The position numbers were made by a program, and so were the translations under genes. The notes beneath the pieces are model-generated. The model had not been told where the DNA came from and did no database searches. It saw only the letters and a list, made by a program, of their open reading frames with translations. 64,000 nucleotides of DNA from Tetradesmus obliquus (Eukaryota; Chlorophyta; Chlorophyceae; Sphaeropleales; Scenedesmaceae), in assembly GCA_030272155.1 (NCBI GenBank), contig CP126193.1:6572001-6636000 (forward strand), read 5' to 3'. This document shows positions 12,497 through 27,629 of this stretch, piece after piece (positions within the stretch are counted from its first letter, which is position 1; each line of letters opens with the position of its first letter).

Positions 12497-13690
12497 ATTT
12501 ACGCATCGATGTGCTGGCGCATCTTGCCACCAGGTGCGGCTGTCGTAGCCGGCAAGGAGCTGGCGGCCTCCCTTGATGGCTCTGCGCTGGAGCTGGCACC
12601 TGGCGTTGACGTGCTGGCAGTGATGCAGCGTGTCAACATCACTGTCACCCTGGAGGACGAGCAGGACGACGCAGTGAGCGATACACAGTGGGGGTATCTA
12701 TACTTCATGGAGGAAGCAGCAGCTGCTGCAGCAGCGGCAGCCGCAGCGCCAACGCGCACCAGGCGCAAGCAGGAAGAGGAGGCCCCAGCGTCTAAGCTGG
12801 CATGGGCAGCCGCCTCTGCTGATGTGTCGCCTGACAGGCGGCGCGCAGCAGCAAAGCAGGTGCCGGGCAGTAGGCCGGGCGCTAGCGCGCAGGTGCAGCT
12901 GGCGAGGCAGTTCCGTGACCTGCTGCGGCACCCCATCTCTGGCATTGATGCAGCACCCAGCGACGATGACCTGTTCACCTGGAACGTGAAGGTGGGTGGC
13001 AATGGGCAGCGTGCTGCAGGCCCTGCACATGATGTGCAGCTGAGCCGTGCGTGTACAGCACACAGGCAGCTCATGTCTTTGTGAGGAGGTGATTTTGCGG
13101 GCAGCTCACACCACAGCAATGCGCCGATGATGGAAACAGTAATGTCTTTAGCAGGCAGGCCGTACAACGTGCCGGGAGACCCTTCTACATGCTGCAACAT
13201 AATGATCGCTCTCAAGTTGCAGGAGTCCAGGATGTGCTGACGTGCTGGACACCTCTTGCACGCACTGTTTCAGCACAAGATAAGGTGACTTCACTGTTGC
13301 TCCTGATGCTGTTGCTTTTGCTGCTGCTGCTGTAGCGCCTGGCTCACGCAGCTGGCAGGCCCTGAGGGCAGCCCCTACGAGGGCGGCTGGTTTGATGTCA
13401 AGCTGGAATTCACCCAGGGCTTCCCAGGGCATCAGCCACAAGCAACATTCATCACCAAGATCTGGCACCCGAATGTGCATTACCCTGGCAGGGACGTGTG
13501 CTTAGTGCTGGGTGGCATGTATGAACAAGGTGTGTGCAGCGTGGCGTGTGTGCTGGTGGGGCTGCAGGTGCTGCTGGCACACCCCAACCCGGAAAGCCCG
13601 GTAAATGGCGAGTGCGCGGAGCAGATGTTGCAGGAGCCGCAGCAGTATCACGCACAGGCAAAGTGCTGGACGCTGCGGCATGCGACGTGA
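11580..13690 (+). pseudogene. UBL-E2 fusion, copy 1 (catalytic Cys kept, frame lesions)
   Basis: First of four related loci. Family order: presequence-like N-terminus (MLQLRTTA..., Arg/Ser-rich), ubiquitin-like fold (VEVLPGLTTVGQLREQVAELLG, then AGKEL), Ala-rich linker, and E2 domain (DDDLFTWNVK, GPEGSPYEGGWFDVKLEF, IWHPNV, VCSVACVLVGLQVLLAHPNP). Exons: 11580-11809, 12060-12217, 12534-12991 and 13352-13690. The position matching the E2 active-site Cys is Cys (GRDVCLVLGG). Compared with its sisters, exon 1 is 2 nt short near 11660 and exon 3 is 1 nt short near 12555, where TATGCC has become TAGCC. As read, the full fusion frame is therefore closed, although the E2 exon alone is open. Either a decaying gene or assembly indels would explain this. 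Intron 2 ends in a CTG run. Family assignment of the E2 and ubiquitin folds is from motif match, without a search. Confidence 0.75.
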
Positions 13691-14342
13691 TGTGCGGCAC
13701 AATGCTGAAGGAGCAGTGCTGGCGTCTTTGGTGTGCATGCTGAGTGTGGAGAGCATCAATCTTATGCGCTTCTCAACATCTTGCTCATCGTGCCTGCAGC
13801 GGCTGCAATGGTGTGAGACATGTTCGTGGATGGCGTGGCAGCAGAGGACGCTGCCTATGTAGCTATGTATGTTGGAACAGAGCCGCAGATGTGATGAGGT
13901 GCTAGCAGCTGCTGCCATGATTCCAATTAATACCCTGTGCCATGCTGATATGTCAGCAAGCACACGTCTCGTGTATATGTTTTGCGTGAGTATCTACAGG
14001 CATTTGAGGGCGTAGGCACGAAGCCGGACGCAAGAGTACGTCATGTGTTGCGCCCAGGGCAGCTGCGGCCTCGACTTGTAGGAGCAGTGCTGGCAGCCCA
14101 AGGTGGTTCATTGTTTTCACTGCTGAGTTCATCTTGGCACCTGCTAGAGTGTCTTGAAGTGTTTTGCCTGCTTCGTGTCTGTTGGTGGCGGAATTGCTTC
14201 CACGGTGCTGCATGTAAAAATGCCATGTGCCGATGGGTCTCATGGACAAACCTCCACCTGAACAGTACGGTACAGGTATGGTGAACGGCGTGAGGAGAAT
14301 CAGTAACAACCAAGGCACTGTTAACTTAAACTGATTAACAGC
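13691..14342. other. Intergenic spacer between UBL-E2 copies 1 and 2
   Basis: 3' UTR of copy 1 plus spacer. A TGTAA chlorophyte-type polyadenylation signal candidate lies at about 14213. No other gene is supported. Confidence 0.5.
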
Positions 14343-14576
14343 GTTGATTACGGCCTGGAAACGCTTGGTCTGCGAACCCTGCTGACTCAAAACCCTAACA
14401 CCAGCAATGGTCGCTGATGTTTGGCTGCGAGGCTTTTCCTGCGCGCCCATAACTGTAGTATGTGTGCCAGTCAAAATGCTGGTAAAGGTTTTCGACAAGC
14501 TCATCCAAGGCAGCTGCATCTGCAGCTGCTCTCGTACCTCGGCATTGTGGAGCAGGAGCTTCAGGCCCCCGCAACA
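14343..14576 (+). promoter_or_regulatory. Conserved upstream region of UBL-E2 copy 2 with telobox
   Basis: GTTGATTACGG (14343-14353), telobox AAACCCTAA (14390-14398, 179 bp before the ATG) and CTCTCGTAC (14529-14537). Order and spacing closely match the copy 1 region. Confidence 0.65.
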
Positions 14577-15386
14577 ATGCTGCAGCTCCGCCATAGTGCA
14601 GCAACTTCACGATTATACCTGTGTTATCCTGCATGCACTATTAAAGCGCGTCCGTGTGCGCATCGGGAGGTGCCCCGGCAGCAGCTGCTGCTGTCCAATG
14701 TGGGGCCCCAAGGAAAGAGCCTGGCTCTGCAGGCACACCGTGGCCATAAAGTAGCGCATTTGAAAGAAGAACACAGCTTTGAGGCAGGTGAGGTGCTGAT
14801 GAGGGTCCTGCTGTTGCTGCTGCTTCTTTGCAATCACTGCTGCTGCTGTTGGTGAGACTGCTGCAAGGTGCTGAGCAAGGGCAACTGCGGCCTTGCTTCG
14901 CATTGGCAGGGAACACATGTGATATTTACACACACAGCACGTACACAAGTGGCAGGTCCAGGCTCAGAGCTACCGTCATTGTCTGCCCCCGTTGCTGCTG
15001 CTGTCGTACTACTGCTGCTGCCCCAGGCGCACTGACCAGCCCCCCTGCCATTGCCGTGTCCCGCCAGCTTCACATCTACAGCAGCCAGGGAGCAGTGGCT
15101 GCTGTGGAGGTGCTGCCAGGGCTCACTACAGTGGGCCAGCTGAGGCAGCAGGTGGCACAGCTGCTGGGGGCAGACAGCAGCCAGGTAGGCACAGCAAGTA
15201 ACATGTCATCCAGGACAACATTTGTCACCTGGCTTGCACGAGAAGCTGCAATTGATCATAACACGCCTGCGCTGAACCATATGACGGCCACTTCGAGTCG
15301 TGCAAGCACCATGGCGCAGCCTTTGCTTGCTGAGCAGTACGCTGCTGCGTTTACCGTGGTGCACTTTCTGGCTGCTGATATGCAAA

Positions 15387-15427
<41 letters not shown>

Positions 15428-16294
15428 ACGTGCCACAAGGTGAGGCTGTCGTATGCCGGCTGGGAGTTGTGGCCCTGCCTTAATGCTTCCTCGCTGCGAC
15501 TGACACCAGGCGTTGATGTGGTGGCAGCCATGCTGCGTGTCAATGACAGCCCAGAAAGAGCAAAGCAGCGCGAGGCAGCATCAGCCGCAGCCGCAGCAGC
15601 GATAGCAGCAGCTGCCGGCGCTGCAGCAGCAGCACCAGCTGCTGAACCCTCAAAACGCAAGCAGGAAGAGGCACCGCCAGGATCCAAGCTGGCATGGGCA
15701 GCTGCCTCTGCTGATGTGGGGCCTGACAGGCGGCGCGCTGCAGTGAAGCAGGTGCCTTGCAGCAGGCAGGGTGCCAGCGCTGAGCTGCAGCTGGCGAGGC
15801 AGTACAGGGACCTGCTGCGGCACCCCATCCCTGGGATTGGCGCGCACAAAGTGATGATGACCTGTTCACGTGGAATGTCAAGGTAGGTTTGGAACTCAAG
15901 GTAGCTGGGTGAAGGTGCATCACATTTACTGTGATATGGCCGTAAAACATGCAGGTCTCAATCCTAGCATGCTGCGCTTCGTGCTCGTCCTGGCCCCACC
16001 ATTTGGCTGTCACGTTGCTACTGTACTTGTGATGTGAGCACCATAAAATTGGAATAGTGTCAGGAGGGTTGCACCTGGTAGGTATGTGAGTGGTCAATGT
16101 GGTTTTTTTAAACTGACAATTTCTTCGGCAGCGGCTCAGCGTGTTAGATGCAACACTCCAAACACACTTGCAACGGCCAGGCCCATCTGCTAGGCTCATT
16201 ACGGTGCACCACTAGTGCCACTAGCCAGTGGCTGGAGGGCCAGGGCAGGTGCAACCTGCCACCTTTCGCCCTGGTCATCACAACAAGGCTGTTT

Positions 16295-16389
<95 letters not shown>

Positions 16390-16743
16390 CACTGCGCCTG
16401 GCTGTTGTGCAGCTGGCAGGCCCTGAGGGCAGCCCCTACCAGGGCGGCTGGTTTGATGTGCGGCTCAACTTCACAGCGGGGTTCCCAGGGGAGCAGCCAC
16501 TTGCAAAGTTTATAATAGAGATCTGGCACCCAAATGTGCGCCGTAATGATGGCCATGTCTGCGTGGATCTAGGCACAAATTGGGTCGATGTGTGCAGCGT
16601 GTGTACTAGTGGGGCTGCAGGTGCTGCTAGCAAACCCCAACCCGCACCACGCAATGAACCACGACTGTGCACGGCAGATGCGTGAGCAGCCGCAGCAGTA
16701 TGTGGCGCAGGCACAAAGGTGGACGCAGCTGCATGCGATGTAG
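14577..16743 (+). pseudogene. UBL-E2 fusion, copy 2 (catalytic Cys kept, frame lesions)
   Basis: Same architecture as copy 1. Exons: 14577-14787, 15027-15184 (158 nt, as in all four copies), 15440-15882 and 16413-16743. The presequence, the ubiquitin-like part (SRQLHIYSSQGAVAAVEVLP, VRLSYAGWELWPCL) and the linker with CRQ/KRKQEE are open. Exon 3 then loses one base near 15840, just before the DDDLFTWNV stretch. The E2 exon is 331 nt against 339 in copy 1 and lacks 5 nt after DVCSV near 16603. The E2 position matching the active-site Cys is Cys (GHVCVDLG). The ubiquitin Lys48 equivalent is Trp here. Intron 3 ends in about 30 CTG units. As read it cannot make the whole fusion protein; an exon-skipping or truncated product is possible. 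Confidence 0.75.
16298..16389 (+). repeat. (CTG)n tract before the E2-exon acceptor
   Basis: About 30 units of CTG with one GTT interruption, ending about 25 bp before the acceptor at 16412. In the sense strand it may act as a pyrimidine-rich tract. Confidence 0.9.
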
Positions 16744-18599
16744 TGCGGTGGGAAGCTGCAAGGCTGCGCTTGATTCCTAGGTGTGCCTTGTACCTGTGGA
16801 CGCCACTTTTACTGGGTTGGAGCTGCACCCCTGTTCATCACGAGTCAGTCAGCCAGCTGCGTTGGTCTTGAAGCTGTTTGGGAGTGCCCAAAAACCGGGT
16901 TTAGCAAAATAGGAACGAGCTTGTCAAGCTGCTGATTAGGTTGGTCAATGTTTGCTCGGTATCAGGGTGCCAGCATGTTTGTTGGCATGGTGTCTCTGTG
17001 GATGTATTGGTAACATCATGACAACAGTAATGATGCTGGCCTGATGTTATAACATTTTGTATCATAATGGCAGCGTGACGTGCGTCTTACCTGGTAAAAC
17101 CCGTCGTGAGGTAGAGTGCAACTCACAACACATCCACACTATTGCTGCAAAGGCCTTTGCATGCTGTTGTTCCCCCAGTTGCTGCCAGCTGGCTGTGCAC
17201 TCAGCTTGCAAGCAAGTGGCAGCACATGCACAACAGCAGATGCCAGGGCGAGGTTTGATGTTACACCGGGCACACCCTTTTCAAATAGCCATCATGACGG
17301 GCCGATTGGAAACGTGACGGAGCACGACAGCAAGCTTCTGGCTCGAAGCACCGCATGCACCTGCAACCATAAACGACGCAGCTGCAGCCACACCCCATGG
17401 CCAGGCAGCCACACACAGCAACAAAACAAGCAGCCGTCAAAAAGTCAAGCGACAGCCAGCACGGCCGCCGGCCACAGTTGCACCAGTGGGCTCACAGAAC
17501 ATATGGCTTCAATCCACTGCTTGCATGTGTGCGACTCCTGTAACTTACAGTTTGAAACTCCGGTAGCATCACCCCCCCCAAAAGCTGGCAATCGCCATCA
17601 GTGGCAGCTGCTGGTGTCTAGTGGTTGTACAAACACACACACACACACACGTCTGAAGCTGAGACTTCCCCACATGTGCTGACGTTCAAAGGCAGGCTGC
17701 CCGCCCTGATATGCCAGAGGATCAGGCGTAAAACAGAGGGGGTCGTGATGCACAGCGTGCCACTTCCGGATCATCAATCAATCTTTTGGATGGCAGTCGC
17801 CTGCAGGTGTATGAGATGTATTTTTTTATTCAAAAACGCCCTGGCCGCGGCATGGTGCTGTGCAGCTGAACCATGAGCGCACTGACGGCACCAGCTTGCA
17901 TCACCCAAGCCTCCTTATGCATCACCCATACCCTCCTTATGCTGATGCAAGAGGAAGCCAGGCCACCTCATCAAAGCTGTGCCATGCATGGAAGACCAGC
18001 AGAGCCGGAAAACAAAACTGCAGCTCAGAGCTCAGAGCTCAAAGCTGCAGCGAACTCCTTTGGCAGCTTCTCAGCAGCAGATGGCGTCACCTGATGGCTG
18101 CTGTCCTGTACTAAAGTACAACAATAATGATATCATAACCTGCCTCGCCTTACAGTTCATGCGGGTACCAACAGCATCCGATGCAGTGCATATGCATGGG
18201 ACCATCCCCAAATACCAAACGCAGTGACAACTTCTGGTCAACCTCCTGCAGCGCTGGCTGCAGCAAGCGCAATCTTTATCTCAACGGCAACAGCTGCACT
18301 GGCAGCTTAAGGTGCAGCCAAGCGGTCAGCTGCGTGTGATTATGTTGCATCATTCCTTTGGCACGCCCTCAAAACGTGCAACAACCTACCCTGCCAACAC
18401 CACGCCTGCCGCATCATGGCCTGTGCCCCCTGCCTGTCACGTCCAATGCATCATGGCCTGTGCCCCCTGCCTGTCACGTCCAATGCATCATGGCCTGTGC
18501 CCCCTGCCTGTCACGTCCAATGCATGCGTGCAAGCACCAACTCGGGCCTCATCTCAATGACAAAAGCTGCCAACCAGTACTACGCACTGTTTTGTCATG
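16744..18599. other. Convergent intergenic region with simple repeats
   Basis: Lies between the plus-strand copy 2 and a minus-strand gene, so it should contain both 3' UTRs. It holds a (CA)n tract at 17632-17650 and a 37-bp tandem repeat (own entry). I see no supportable gene. Confidence 0.5.
18411..18521. repeat. 37-bp tandem repeat, three perfect units
   Basis: Units at 18411-18447, 18448-18484 and 18485-18521 begin gcatcatggcctgtgcc. Perfect identity implies a recent origin. The repeat lies in the 3' flank of the minus-strand gene ending at 18600. Confidence 0.95.
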
Positions 18600-20438
18600 T
18601 CAGTTCTGCCATGCGGTGCGGCTGATCGGCTCTGTGCGGTCCACCCTCTCCGTGACTGCCATGGCCACAGCACTGTCGGCCTGCGCCAGGCTGACGCCGC
18701 CAGTGGCGGTGCCTGCATGTCAGGAGCAGCAGCAGCACATCAAGCAGTTTGGCAAAGAGACATGACGTTCCTGCAGATGTTTACCTTCACTTGCTGTTGA
18801 TCCGTAACATGAGAGATTTGGTGCTCAAGGGTGTGCATTGTGTTTTACGGTGCTCACTCTCCTTTTCTGGTCTCAGACCTTGTGTTCAACCTGTTGTGCC
18901 TCATACCATCCAAGATGGTGCCAGGACCCACATGTAACTATCCTCTCTCATAACTTGCAGCAGCGGTGGCACTCTAGCTTGACTGCAATGCGCTGCTCTG
19001 TGTCATACGCCCAGCAGCAAGCTGCAGGGATGTCCATGCAGACAGCAGCACACCACGCAATGCCAAGTCGCTGGCTATCTAACAGGCACGGCCAACGCAA
19101 ACAGCTAGCAGCAACGCTCACCTGAGAGAGCTAGTGCAGTGACAGGCTGTGCAGTAGATGCCAGCGAGCCATGCTTGCTGGCTTTTGGCACTGCAGGTGT
19201 TGATGATGTGATCATGCTGTTGGCCACAACTGTCTTGCGCTTTCCGCGAGTGCCGCCCTGGTTGATTTGGATGGCTTCTGGCAGAGCTGCTGCCGTGGCA
19301 CCCTCATACCTGCAGGAGGTACAGCAAGGCGGTGTTGAGCAAGGACGCAAATAGCACAGAGACTACCATAAACAGGTCATAGTTGGCCTCAAGACCATTC
19401 AAACATGGCACATTGTGTACGTTGTCCTTTGGAAAGCAATAGGAAGCAATGTGAGAAGGCGGCGCATGCTTCCTGCAAGAAGTGCGTGAAGATTTGTACA
19501 AGTCAACAGCGCTGCTCACGTTTGCGCTGCTGCTGCTCCATTGGTGACCATGATGGGAACCTGGCCTGCCCCTGACTGCACATCTATGGGCCGGGGCACC
19601 TGCATGGCAGCAGCATCAGCAGCGGCAGCAGCAGAACGAGTGCCAACAGTTGTGCTTGAGATGCGAGGCATGGCTGAAGAAAGTGTTCCTCACGCATTGA
19701 CCACACAGCACTGCTCCCTGCAAGCCTGCTCACTGCACTCTACACTAGTGCTGCTGCTGACCAAGCTGAGGACTCACGCCATGCCAAAATTATAATACAT
19801 TGTTGAAAAATGGATGCAAAGTATTCTGATCTCAGCCTGTGACTTCTAATGCACACACCAGATTGCCAAGGTCTTGTGCAACCCATCCGCGTGGCTTGAC
19901 TGTCTCTTTCCGCCGTGTTGGGTTGACTGCTTCAGGGTCTGACTCTACTGTGGCAAAGGACAGTGGTCCGGCGCCAACTGCAGTTGCCCTGTACACAGCT
20001 GCACGGGACATCAGGGCAGATGTTGGCTTGTACTGAGCACGAGTATGGTATGTGTGTCTGTAACAAGTTCAGTGTTTTCTGTGCAGTGCTGTAGTGTATC
20101 TCCATGTGCAGTCTGCAGCTGGAGGAATGTCCTGTAGGTATTCATGCATGCAATGTCTTGGTGCAGGGAATCATGCTGTACCAGGCTGCAACAGGACACA
20201 GCACTGGCTGGTTGCCTGTTACTGCCATTATGCGCCGAGCGGCAAACACACACACACACCCACACACACTCACACTCACCTACAAATGAAGAGGCAGACA
20301 TTGACTCAGCAGCCTCAGGTGTGTTGCTGATGCGCTTCTTATTTGGCTGCGGTCGGAATGAGCGCGCTGCAGTGTATGCTGCATAGCCGCTGGGATCTGC
20401 CTCATGATCAAACCGCCCAGTCAGCAGCAGCCGCGCAG
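18600..20438 (-). CDS. Unrecognised multi-exon protein (5' end not found)
   Basis: I recognise no family. Minus-strand exons with good codon quality: 20280-20438 (LLLTGRFDHEADPSGYAAY...), 19859-20032 (YKPTSALMSRAAVYRATAVG...), 19520-19673 (PMPRISSTTVGTRS...), 19122-19309 (YEGATAAALPEAIQINQGG...) and the terminal exon 18600-18712 (TATGGVSLAQADSAVAMAVT...RTAWQN, stop). The last three exons join in phase: AC|G makes Thr, and TCAG|GC makes Ser-Gly. The phases between 20280, 20032, 19859 and 19673 do not match, so an exon or a splice site is missed there, and the first exon is unknown. An alternative open segment with a hydrophobic stretch (19321-19500) lies in the intron after 19520. The basic, Pro/Thr/Ser-rich composition suggests a partly disordered protein. 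Confidence 0.55.
18892..18957 (-). repeat. Dispersed repeat, second copy at 37.25 kb
   Basis: On the minus strand this intronic segment reads GAGAGAGGATAGTTACATG, then GGGTCCTGGCACC, then GATGGTATG. The same string, with a few changes, occurs on the plus strand at 37231-37304. Homology fades outside about 65 bp. It is too short to classify; a MITE- or SINE-like remnant is possible. Confidence 0.8.
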
Positions 20439-20802
20439 CTGTGCACGCAGGTGAAACACCTGTGTATATTCATGGAAGAAGAGGGATGAAAAGGGTGTTT
20501 GTAGTGGTTGTGCATGTAGCTGAGCCGTGAGTGAAGTGTAGCAGCAGCTGCTGCAGTGCAGGACCGCTCGCTTTGCTGCTCAACAGAAACTGGCATGCAC
20601 CAGTTGCTGATCGCTCCTGCTGCCTGAAGAATCAGCTATAGGCACAAGCTACAACCATCAGGTCGTTTATATGCCGACGAGCCTTTCGCTGCCCTGCATG
20701 TTGCAAGCAAACTGCTTGCTGCTGCGCACCTGCTGCTGCAATGACCACCACGGTTACTATGATACGCCAGCCTGCCATCAAGTTGACAAGAATGTGTTGA
20801 AA

Positions 20803-21657
20803 TCAGGGATACTTCATTTTATGGAACTGTCTGGCCAGCTGCTGCCGCAGCTGCCCTTCCGATCGTTTGGCGGTTTCGAAGTGTTTCGCGTGCGCTGACA
20901 GGCCTTCAGCACAGTTGAGGTTGCGTTTGATGGATAATTACTTAACCTAGTGTAAATGTTGCTGTGTGCATGCGAAGGTCCGGGTTGATCGGCAGTGTCA
21001 AACATGTGCTGTTGTGCGGACTGGCGGGCTGCACCCTCAGCATAGACCCTCATGAGACCTGCAGCGAAAACACCGCTACTGAGACAAAACTTTTTTGCAG
21101 ATACTGCAGGATCACTGCCTTTCAAAGCCACACACGAGGTCAAAGCTGGCTGATCTAAGTGACTGGGGCAGCATGCCACCAGCACTAGTACTACCAGCGC
21201 ACGGTGCGCTTTGCTGCTGCACATATCGGGGCCCACGGCTTCATCACCAGTAGTCATGCAGCGTTAACATGTCGCCTGTAACAATTACATATAAATATGC
21301 ACACTTTGCTGTGATGAGCAAGACACCAAGGCCAAACCTGGCCATGCTTCCAGCCTGCCAGGCTGCGGCAGCTGCCCCTGCAGGGCCCTTGCCAGGCTTG
21401 AAGCTAGGCCCCTCACTCATCACTGGCGCACTCAGGGCTAGGCCCCTCGCTCATCACTGGCTAGCCTTGCAGGCGTAGTGTTTAAAGCTGCCAACACGGC
21501 GCGTGATGCCATCCAGGCTTCCAAGCTTCAGCTGACTCTTATCGAGCTTAGCGCTGAATTGCCTTGTGGACACAAAAGCAAGGCCTTCTGCAGGACAATC
21601 ACCAAGACACAACACTGGCATTGGGAGAGTATGGGCAGGGCTCTCCTGGTCCAGCAA
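20803..21657 (-). other. Possible minus-strand coding exons, unassigned
   Basis: Three segments look protein-like but do not join cleanly. 20803-20905 is Lys/Arg/Glu-rich (AKHFETAKRSEGQLRQQLAR, ending KMKYP and a stop). About 20950-21056, after a CTGCAG acceptor, gives LMRVYAEGAARQSAQQHMFD. About 21454-21590 gives STRQFSAKLDKSQLKLGSLD and a stop. They may be terminal exons of one or two small genes. The donor that would link the first two leaves an intron of only about 38-45 nt, which is doubtful. Confidence 0.3.
21410..21464. repeat. 29-bp period direct duplication
   Basis: The block gctaggcccctc-ctcatcactgg occurs twice, at 21410-21434 and 21439-21464, differing at one base. Confidence 0.8.
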
Positions 21658-22413
21658 TGCTTGAAGGTGCGCAGCTGTGCATACACTGTATAGATTTGTC
21701 TGTTTACAGTCCTGGTGCCCGCAAACCTTTTACCCGTTCAGGTCGCGATATTATGAATGCTTTCGACGCGCTTCTCGATCGAACGTGCTGAGGTACTTCC
21801 ATGCTTACATGCTACATGCAAACTCTCTGTGAACAGTAGACAAGCCCACGCGTGCCACGACGTTTTGTTGTGCTGACAGCACATCCGTCATGCGTGCTCT
21901 GCTGCTTTGCGTGCCTTGCTGCTTGTAATCTGGTAAAAGGAGAGCTCGCAGTTGTCTGGAGCAAGCAACACCAGCATCTGCTGCGCTCAGTTTACAGCCA
22001 GATGCACAGGCCTGGGTCCCAGCTGCGCAAATGTAGTACAGCTCAAAGACCACAGATGTAGGCAGGAGCGTCCATTTGCTGTCACAGCCAAGCATTTGTG
22101 CAGGCAACTCAAACCACCATAAGTTTCGATGCTTGCCATGATTTCATGGCAAACAGCCACCCTTCACGTGACCTGCGTCCGAACTCCCACCCACCATCAG
22201 GTGACATTGTCATTTAGCGCGTGTAGTGCTACCTACACCCACCTAATTGTATATAAAGAAGTATCAACTAGCTTATTGTTGTTCGGCTGTGAGCTCGGAC
22301 TCGCAGATCCTCGCAACAGCCTGCACGATCTGCGGTGACACCTTCACCCGCTGGACGGACAGAGCCAGTCGAACCCCTCGCACAGCCTTTTCATTGTACA
22401 ACTGCAGCACGAC
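21658..22413. other. Upstream region of the serpin gene
   Basis: No gene is supported. The stretch 22230-22290 is comparatively A+T-rich and is the likeliest core promoter area for the serpin starting at 22414. Confidence 0.35.
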
Positions 22414-25810
<3,397 letters not shown>

Positions 25811-27629
25811 ATCAGTAATCTCAACATGATGCAGGAGCACCTGCTAGAATGACCTTTTTCACGTGTCCAGCGAGTGTGAGGCAATGGACACCGGACAGGT
25901 TAAGATCATGGCCCCTTTCAAACCTCAGAGAAGCATATCTGGGCAGCAAGGGCAGCAGTTTTGAGTGCTGGCTGTTGGCAAGGGTGGCAATCACTAGCCT
26001 GCAGGAGTTGCATTGCATTGCAACTGTTTAAAAGTGCTGTGCTTGGGCGCCATTGCGTCAGCAGCAGTTCTATTCACGGCGGCAAACGTCTCACTGAGCT
26101 GCTGTGGTGGACAGCAGTCAGCATCAGCAGGGTGCGCAACCGATAACAGGACACACCAGTACTGTTTGTATGAGCTGCAAGAGGCTTTTGGCAGGCACAG
26201 CTGCCGCTGAGCAGGCTGTGAGCTGGCGGCCGTAAGCACGGCTGCAGCTCCGCCGCAGAGCACTTTTGGCAGGCGCAGCTGCCGCAGCTATGCGGCGCAT
26301 AAGGCTTCAAAGCCTGCTTGCAACATGATTTACTGCGCAACTGCGCAGTGTCTGTATGTATGGCAACGCATGTACTTGCTAAGGCATTTATGCTTGCTGT
26401 GTTTGTATGTATGGCAACACATGTACTTGCTAAGGCAATTATGCTTGCGTGCGGGTGGCGGTCATGGCCACTGTTGGTTAGTGGCCATTGTTTGCCCACC
26501 AGTCCGACTGCGCCGCAGTCCGCAGTCCGTGGGCCTGAGGAGGTTTGCCATCATCAATAACATTCATAACACCAGCCATTGGCAATAGCCAACCAGTCAA
26601 GCAAGCCTGCCGTGTTACTGGCGCACCTGTGGCTGCTGCCAACTGCAGCACCTGCAGGGCCCCTGCACTGCTAGCAGCAGTCCAGTGTTTCCTGGCAGCT
26701 GTGGCCTTGTGAGTCTGTCCCCTGAAGGGCGACGTGGCTGATTAGCTGCAGGACTATGCTTGGACTGCAAGCATCCTGCGAAGCTGCCCCCCAAAGCATG
26801 CTTGTAGAGTCGTGAGGATCGTAGGGTGGTGAGGCACCACTGACGCCTCACTGCCTGCTTGAAGAGTGAGGGGCGAGGACAGTGAAGGTCCACCGTTGGA
26901 ACCTGGCGTTCAAGCAACATAATAGATAAATCATGGTTAGATTAAGCAATGATCACATAATGTTTTTGGCAGGTGCCCAAGACGCTCATCCGTTGGCCGT
27001 CACACTTCATGCTCTGCCTTCTCACTCCTGCTTGTTGTCTCTCCTGCCTTTCTGCCCCCATAGCAAGAGCGATACAAACTGTTGCTTTGGAGAACTACCT
27101 CGTTTGCACGATCAGGACACCAACACGGCCCGGCAGTGCCTTTCGGCGTGCATGTCCTCCGGTTGGCTGGCGTAACAGAACCAAATTGACCTTTACTTGA
27201 GCTCTGATTTGTCCAGGAGCACAGGTGTGTACACACAGGCAGCTGTGTGCCGCGACAGGCCGAACAGTCCTGGATCGCGCCTATCGCCCCTGCTTGTGAG
27301 TAACGGGCTGTATTGTCTGGTTTATGTTGACTACTCTGCAGTGCGCCGTCCCAGGGGCGCTGCTGGGTAGCTTTGCGGTGGTCACACACACCCTCACCCT
27401 GCCTCAACCCAATGACTTTACTCACTCCTATAGAGGTGCACCTTTGAACTGCGCCATATTCCTGTTCCCTGCAGGAACTGCGCCATTTGAGCCAGCACTT
27501 AGCCAGCAAGGGCTGACAGGCAGCATCAAAGCAGTGTAGCAGGCACAGCAGCAGCTGGCTGTGGCCCTTCCCGCATCTTCCAACCCAGCAGCTGGCAGCC
27601 AGCAGTGGAGCCAACACCACAGCAGCAGC
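25811..27629. other. Intergenic region with a 51-bp tandem duplication
   Basis: No gene is supported. Units starting tgtatgtatggcaac at 26353 and 26404 form a two-copy repeat of about 51 bp, ending near 26448. A shorter repeat (ggcaggcacagctgccgc and ggcaggcgcagctgccgc) lies near 26191 and 26267. Confidence 0.6.

Noticed and set aside
16148-16426. Frames with polyA, polyL or polyC runs over the CTG tract
   Set aside because: Translations of the intronic CTG repeat before the copy 2 E2 exon.
19321-19500. Hydrophobic open segment in the minus-strand gene as an exon
   Set aside because: It cannot join the next exon in phase, whereas skipping it restores phase exactly (AC|G makes Thr).
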